Shown: piece by piece, positions 58,097-64,000 of the stretch
Numbering within the stretch: the stretch's first letter is position 1
How the letters are laid out: each line of letters begins with the position of its first letter
Source: Alopecurus myosuroides
Taxonomy: Eukaryota; Streptophyta; Magnoliopsida; Poales; Poaceae
Assembly (NCBI GenBank): GCA_028641055.1
Contig: CM054062.1
Coordinates: 183,023,958-183,087,957, forward strand
Length of the DNA: 64,000 nucleotides
Direction of reading: 5' to 3'
Notes under the pieces: model-generated
Database searches by the model: none
Told to the model about the DNA's origin: nothing
What the model saw: only the letters and a program-made list of their open reading frames with translations
Program-made: the position numbers and the translations under genes

Positions 58097-58113
58097 CCCC
58101 GGCAACGGCGCCA
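58097..58113 (-). promoter_or_regulatory. Primer-binding site of layer-1 element
   Basis: Minus strand TGGCGCCGTTGCCGGGG, 11 bases inside the right LTR. It fixes the minus orientation. Confidence 0.85.
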
Positions 58114-58124
58114 GAAAAAGTCCT

Positions 58125-59684
58125 TGATGGTGCAGATCTTGCAGTTGGGATACCCCAAAAGTAGGGTGTGATGAGCACAGAGGTAGGAGTTTTCCCCTTA
58201 GTTAAGAACCAAGGTTATCAATCCAGTAGGAGAAACAGGAGCTTCAGAAGGTTGATGCCACCGACGGTGGTGATGGCTCACCGGTGTCAGCAACAACGTG
58301 GAACCTGCACACAACACAACCAAAATACTTTGTCCCAACGGTACATTGAGGTTGTCAATCTCACCGGTCTTGCTGAAAACAAAGATTAGACGTATAGTGT
58401 GGAAAATGGTGTATGCTTGCAGTAAGTAAAGAAAGCAGGAAATTTTAGAGGCTTGTTTAACAGTGTAAGAAAATGGACCGGGGTTTATAGGTTCACTAGT
58501 GGTGTCTCTCCATAAAAGATAGCATGCTGGGTGAACAAATTAAAGCTGGGAAATTTACAAATAAAGGTTGCACCGTAGTGCACATTCATGACATGATGAC
58601 TACTATGATATGTAGTGCGGGCATTACAACAATATACATAAACCGTAATCCAACTGCATCTATGAGCAATAATCCACCCTCAGGTTATTATCCGAACCCC
58701 CTTAGGTATTAAGTTGCAAGCAAAAGATAACTGCAATGATTGTACACGCGGGCACTCTCACCGCGGTTTTCTCCCTAGTGGCAACATCATATCCTCCCCC
58801 GTCACGTTTCTGTCACTCGAGCACAGGCGAGAAGGAGGCATGAACCCACTATCGAGCATAAATACTCCCTCTTGGAGTCACTAGCAACTACTTGGCCAGA
58901 GGAACCACTAGCAACGGAAAGCATGCAAGATCACAAATAACATATGCAAATAAAGACTATAATCAACTTCGCATAAGTTCAATATTCATCGGATCCCAGC
59001 AAACACAACACATAGAGTTACATAAGATCAATCACGATCATGTTAGGCAGCTCACGAGATCTAAACATGGAGGCATATGAGGAGGAGAAAACCATATAGC
59101 TACTGCTATGGACCCGTAGTCCAAGGATGAACTACTCACGCATCACTCCGGAGGCAGGCATAGTGATGTAGAGGCCTCCAGTGATGATTTCCTCTCCGAG
59201 AGGGTGCCGGAGACAGCTTCGGAACCCCCTAATCTAGGATTGACGGTGACGGCGGCCGTGGAACTTTTCGGGGATATTTGATTAGGTGTTCTAGAGTTTT
59301 CCATCCGGGGGGAATAAATAGGCGAAAGGGCGGAGGCGGTGGAGCCCTGGGGACCCCACACCACCCCCTGGCGCGGCCAAGGGGGGCGCCACCCTATGGT
59401 ATGGGCCCCCTGATGCCCCTCTTCGACCCCTCTTAGGTCTTCTGGATGCTTCCGGGGAAAATAGGCACTTCAGGCTTTGTGGGGTCCAATTTCGAGAATA
59501 TTTCCAGAACAACTTTTCTGAAATAAAAAACAGCAGAAAACATGGAACTAGCACTTGGTATCTTGTTAATAGGTTAGTCTCGGAAAACGTGTAAAAATAC
59601 TATAAAGAAGGGAGAAAACATGTAGCAATTGGCATAATATTATCATGGAGCATCAGAAATTATAGATATGTTGGATACGTATCA
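58125..59684 (-). repeat. Right (5') LTR of layer-1 element, intact
   Basis: 1,560 bases, uninterrupted. It is the reference for the broken left LTR. Duplication ttgct follows at 59685-59689. Confidence 0.9.
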
Positions 59685-60607
59685 TTGCTCCACATAGTTA
59701 AAGGGCCAACCTCCTTCTCTGAACTCCGGACTATATCAGTCCAGCAATATCCTACATTTCGCTCCGCATGTGAAGCTCTGGGTCTCCTAGGCGATGACCA
59801 AGAGTGGTCAAATGCATTAAAATATGCAGCTCAGTGGGCATTACCATTCCAATTATGCCAACTTTTTGTCACCCTACTATCTTTTTATGATGTAACAAAT
59901 CCTCTGCAGCTTTTTGAAGAACATGCATCAAATATGTCTGAAGATATAACACATCGACTAAATCACCGTCCTTCTGAACTGAGAAATGAATCCATAGAGT
60001 CATATGTTACATCTTCTCTTTTGGTTGAGTTGGATAAATTGCTAAAGGATTCTGGATATTGCTTATCCCATTTTAATATGCCAATTCCGGATGATATAGG
60101 CAATGTTTCTACAGAAAATAGGCTACTGCTTCATGAGCTTAGCTATTATGTTGCAAACATGGCGTCCACTTTGAATGAAAATATTTATAAGCTAAACACA
60201 AAACAGAAGGCTATTTTCAAAGAAATTTCTAATTCTGCCACGAATAATGAAGGTCGAATCTTTTTCGTTTATGGATATGGAGGAACGGGCAAGACTTTTA
60301 TGTGGACTACTTTACTTGATTCTGTATGAAGCCAAGGAAAATTTGCATTGGCAGCGAGAATTGCTTCCGTTTTGCTCCCTGGTGGTCGAACATCACACTT
60401 CCATTTTAAATTTCCTTTGGACATTTCTCAGAATTCAATGTGCACTATAAAGAAAAATACACACTTGGCCGAAATTATTCAAAACACATCTCTTATTATT
60501 TGGGATGAGGCACCAGTAAACCATCGTTACTGTTTTGAAGCACTAGATCGCACCCTTAGGGATATTCTGTCAGACAAGGCCCGTCATCATCCAAGAAGCT
60601 TAAAAGG
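59685..60607 (+). pseudogene. Helitron Rep/helicase, 3' half (PIF1-type helicase start)
   Basis: This continues the frame interrupted at 2330: LLHIVKGPTSFSELRTI is the expected linker. The segment runs to the PIF1-like helicase, with Walker A GYGGTGKTF near 60277-60303. A TGA at 60327-60329 (probably from CGA) interrupts it. The same frame then continues with LLPGGRTSHFHFKFPLDI and Walker B LIIWDEAPV near 60490-60516, then ALDRTLRDIL. Similarity ends about 60575-60607, before the remaining helicase motifs, so the C-terminal half of the helicase is absent from the window. The protein would unwind DNA during rolling-circle transposition. Confidence 0.85.
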
Positions 60608-62240
60608 TTGGATGATGATTCGGGGGGGGGGAGGGGGAGGAGACTCCACTCCAGGGGAATCTCCAGATCCTGTTGAAATCACTTATGAAGGGGACGCACA
60701 AGGGGGTTTTGAATTCTAATAGAACGAGGACCCTACTTGTAAAAGGAATTCATTAAATCCAAATTATGAAAAAAAAGAATAAGCGGATCCATATAAGATA
60801 TATGCTATGAATAAACCAACGACAACGAGACTTACAAAAGAAATATCATTAGTAATAAATTCATATGAATTTATAGAAGAATTAGAACTAGTTTTTTCTA
60901 AAAGTTATTTTCATATAGTAGCAAAAGTACTAAACCCGAATTTCCCTTTGGAATGAGCCCTTGCTTTTTCTAAAAGTTATTTTTACATAGAAGGAAAAAG
61001 TCCTTCGCTTCAGGGCTTGTCCCTCGGTGTGGTCAGTACTCCATACTGTCGGGCAGCAAAGCTTACACTTGTTCACTTATTATGAAGGTTCACCAGGGCC
61101 TCTTTCCTCCTCCCTAAGATCAAATTACAAAACCAAAAGAAAAACCTTGAAAACATGAAAAAAAAACCCAGAAGACCTTTAGAAAAGGAAAAATATTAGT
61201 GAATAGGACCATACAAGGTTGGGGGAGGGAGTATGCCAAATGGGAAAATCTATATTTTTATATGGTAACTCTGCGCGAAGATGCTTTGGATACCTTTCGT
61301 GTGGGCCTTTCCACCATTGGGAGGTCTCTCGACACACATATATGATGCCTGGACGATGTTAGTTTTTGTTCAAGTCTTTCTCCTCCCTAGATCAACATTG
61401 CATCTTCTACCTTTGCACGTTCTCGTTCATGGCAAAAGTGATGACATAGGAAGTATCATGAGCAATGAGGTAAAAAACGCAAGAATGTGCAATGAGGTCA
61501 TTTTATTTTCTCTTTCTTAATGTCGTGAGCTTCTTTATCCTTCTGCGCAAAATATGCCTTAACTAGCGGGACGATAAAAAACCTCCACGTCGGTAAAATA
61601 CAAGAGGTAGTGCTAAACTAAGCGTGCATTTAATAAAATAAATGGATGGAGGAAATTTGGTGGTAGAAATCCAATGATAAAATGTTTAGTCTCTAAAAAG
61701 AATCGGATCCCCTCCCCCTTTTGGTAAGTAGTTAAGCTACTCGCATGTGCACATATAAATTTTCTGTGTTCATTATAAATCATAAAATAGAAAGGAGAAA
61801 TGTATATGCATAAAGGATAAAATATGTGTTATTGTATGATTTTGCACCACACCATTTCGTGCAATCCATCATAAATGAAACTAGAAGGATAACCCATCAT
61901 TGTAGCAGACATCTCTGTAAGAATTTTATTGTGTGAATGAAAGGGTATAAAATATATGAACATGAAGGTTTTTTTTTACATAAACATGCAAGTATCCATT
62001 GTTGACAATAGTCGAGAGGACAAATTTAATCAATGTCAAATGAACTTTATTTAACCAATCAAATTGATGGTACATGCCTATTAGTTAAAGCCCTAGTTAG
62101 GATGAAATTAACGGACTAAAGAAACTTATGTGTTGATAAATTACATGAAGATATTCCATACATGTTGTCCCATCAATATCTATCGGTGGTGGAGTTATGT
62201 CTCCTGTTTCTAGTGTTTCTGTGGTGGCGTTGTGTACGTC
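60608..62240. other. Unassigned AT-rich DNA right of the Helitron remnant
   Basis: A G-rich run (60627-60645) lies just past the loss of Helitron similarity, and a short frame ends EITYEGDAQGGFEF at ~60717. Further right the DNA is AT-rich with no gene I can support. Small frames such as 61281-61520 have no recognisable feature. No terminal repeats found by eye. Confidence 0.5.
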
Positions 62241-62248
62241 TATAAATC

Positions 62249-62262
62249 GCCGGGGGGGGGGG
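62249..62262 (+). repeat. Poly-G run of 14
   Basis: Uninterrupted run of 14 G, likely length-variable. Confidence 0.9.
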
Positions 62263-63911
62263 GGGTCCATATATAGTCGGTTTCAAGTCGAGCTGCCTCC
62301 TGAGCTCCTTCATGATATCAATTTTTTTTATTTCCTTAAAACTTGCGTGGAAAACATCCTATGCATGTTTGATATCCAGAAGGTCCCTGAAGGTCCAAAA
62401 TACGAAAACAGGTTTCTTGCTTTGTAGAGTTAGATACCAGAATATGGGATCTCGTGGGAAACCCCGTAAATTATTAAAATGGAAGTACAAACCTATGTCA
62501 AGATGCAAATAAGTGATATAACACAATAACAACAAAGTTCATAGATACTTTTACGACGTACCAAGCATCCAAAGCAAAACACCAAATATGCAAGCAAACA
62601 GATCGCTTACAAATCCAAGACAATCCACTCTTAATTGAAAATGTGCCTCACACCGAACGACCAATTGTTCTAATAGAATCTAGGTGGAAAGATTTACTAG
62701 ATGAAGTCCTTGTAGTCTTAGTTATAACATATAGTCTAGTCTTAAAATAGTGGAGGTGATGGGTTATATATAGCCCCATGAACGAGATGGAGGACCCTAC
62801 AGCCCCTTGGTCAATAAGATTAAGTAGTTCTACACAATCATTGTTATCAATGTCATCTTCAAGCCGATATTCAAAGTCTTTGCCTCCAAACTTTCGCTGG
62901 TTGTCTACAAAGTTGTTCACTCAAAACCAAACGACTTTTATCAAAGGACCCAACACAATCGTTTGGTATCACGAGGTCATTCTCGAGTTACATGCTGAGA
63001 GGAGGAGACCTTCATATTCAAAACCGACTTGAAGAAAGTCTTCTCTCTTTTCCCCACGAGCGATGAGAACATATATTAAATCTCAAAAAAGTGTTTACTG
63101 ACAAAGAAAATGTAGTTTTGATGGTCGAAATGTGGTTTGACCAACCCAGACTACTATGTAGTGATGTTTATTTTTGACACAGAAACCCAACTCTATTAAG
63201 AAATTGCACCGGTACAGATACCCCTGAAAAATAAAATTATAGCAAGGTCCTAGGGGATGACGACTGTCGCTGCCATACACGCACCGGAGGCAGGCCGCCA
63301 CCATCATGGCTCCAGAGGAGGTGTGCGAAGGCCAGCAGCCAGAATTACTTCAAGCTAGAGGCCTTAGAGGACCTATACGCCGAAGGAGAAGCCATCGTCT
63401 TCAAAGTCATCGCCGGCGAACCCCCGCGAGAATAGAGCCCGACTCCTGTACAAGGACGGCGAAGATCTAGAGAAGCCGACAACATCACAAGGAAGAGGTT
63501 GGGAGGACCTTATTTTGACAACCACCAGCGCCATCCTCGCCACATCACCACGGGGACAACACCAACCTAAAGTACAGCAGACACAACCTCCCCCCAGCGG
63601 CGACGCTGACAGAGAAGAGAGGGAGAGGAACAAACGCAATTTACGGCACCGGGCCGACCTAGCAAGAGCAGCTATGTTTTAACACCAAAAGGGCGAAGAT
63701 TTCAAAAAAAAAACCGAAAAGGGGGAAGGGAAAGGGTGGAGGAGGCCATTTCGTTTCAAGATTTTCTATGTGGGCGATTTGTTTTGCAAAAGAAAATTGT
63801 GTGGAAAATTAAAGAGCCGAGATTTGTCCGCAACCACCTCCTGCCTCGTGCATCCCCTCCCTGTTGGAGCAAGCCATCGACCGACAGTTGCTCTACTTCC
63901 TTCGGAAATCC
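62263..63911. other. Unassigned DNA upstream of the edge gene
   Basis: No gene is supported. From ~63250 to ~63660 composition turns GC-rich, and a minus-strand open frame (63373-63639) has no known motif. The last ~90 bases (pyrimidine-rich, cctcctgcctcgtgcatcccctcc) look like a plant 5' untranslated leader for the ORF starting at 63912. Confidence 0.45.
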
Positions 63912-64000
63912 ATGGCCAAGTTCTCCTTCGCTGACGCCGAAGCCGACGCTGACGAAGACCATCCTCCCGCCCCCGCACCAGCCACCGCCACTGCCACCGC
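63912..64000 (+). CDS. Start of a probable host gene, truncated by window edge
   Basis: The ATG at 63912 has a good plant context (AATCCATGGCC). The frame stays open for all 29 complete codons to the edge: MAKFSFADAEADADEDHPP, then an Ala/Pro/Thr repeat. Codon third positions are almost all G or C, as in grass genes and unlike the flanking AT-rich DNA. The acidic start followed by a low-complexity linker suggests a disordered N-terminus of a nuclear or cytosolic protein. No family can be named from 29 residues. It is the only candidate non-transposon gene in the window. Confidence 0.5.
   Translation, partial: MAKFSFADAEADADEDHPPAPAPATATAT

Larger units (their letters stand above)
2331..59684 (-). 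mobile_element. Layer-1 gypsy-type LTR retrotransposon without pol (heavily nested)
   Basis: The element starts TGATGG at 2331 and ends TATCA at 59684. It is flanked by the 5-bp duplication ttgct at 2326-2330 and 59685-59689. Orientation is minus: the primer-binding site lies beside the right LTR (58097-58113) and a purine tract beside the left one (43323-43337). The left LTR is 2331-3163 plus 42580-43322 (1,576 bases without the copia insert) and the right LTR is 58125-59684 (1,560). After removing the copia and Tat inserts, the internal part is only about 4.2 kb and encodes one small ORF (56816-57877) with no protease, RT or integrase, so it would depend on another element. LTR ends and primer site resemble non-autonomous Triticeae gypsy families such as Sabrina or WHAM; that name is from memory and tentative. 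Confidence 0.9.

Noticed and set aside
60640..60960. AT-rich stretch with small frames that looked organelle-like
   Set aside because: I could not match it to any plastid or mitochondrial gene I know; the impression rests on composition only.
63373..63639. Minus-strand 88-codon frame near the edge gene
   Set aside because: Ser/Leu-rich composition typical of antisense to GC-rich DNA, no motif, no start context.

Overview
This window looks like intergenic DNA of a large-genome grass, most likely Triticeae (wheat, Aegilops, barley or rye type). The reasons are long LTR retrotransposons stacked inside one another, an Angela/BARE-like copia LTR terminus, a Tat-lineage element with an antisense ORF, and chromoviruses with LTRs over 4 kb. 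I find no bacterial-type genes, rRNA, tRNA or CRISPR. The only candidate host gene is an open reading frame that begins at 63912 and runs off the right edge.

Almost everything between 1.3 and 60.6 kb is one nest, which can be read from target-site duplications (TSDs). Layer 0 is a Helitron Rep/helicase pseudogene cut into two halves (1282-2330 and 59685-60607). Layer 1, sitting in that helicase, is a minus-strand gypsy-type element (2331-59684, TSD ttgct) that carries no pol. Layer 2 consists of a minus-strand Ty1/copia element in the left LTR of layer 1 (3164-42574, TSD gcaag) and a minus-strand Tat-type gypsy in its internal region (44393-54976, TSD gagtg). Layer 3 sits in the copia element: a truncated PIF/Harbinger transposon in its left LTR (3625-5833), chromovirus 1 in its pol gene (7973-22653, TSD atctc) and chromovirus 2 in its right LTR (28032-42532, TSD aataa). 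Removing the inserts restores frame: the copia gag-pol closes to exactly 1,300 codons with one stop, and the Helitron frame continues across its gap.

The two chromoviruses are the most interesting part. Both have LTRs of about 4.4 kb and a C-terminal chromodomain. Both also have an extra 271-codon ORF between the primer-binding site and gag (intact in copy 2) that I do not recognise. A leader splice-donor-like site is followed by acceptor-like sites directly before the extra ORF and directly before gag, which suggests splicing may choose between them. The LTRs hold a conserved pair of exon-like segments encoding an acidic C-terminus, and two conserved hairpins, one with a compensatory base change between the elements.

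The Tat element has lost reverse transcriptase. It keeps gag, protease and integrase remnants on the minus strand. On the plus strand it has its own TATA-driven, multi-exon antisense ORF, followed by a second, 5'-truncated copy. The flanks (586-1281 and 60608-63911) hold no gene I can support. No element in the window has a fully intact gag-pol, so all are defective, although several single ORFs remain open.
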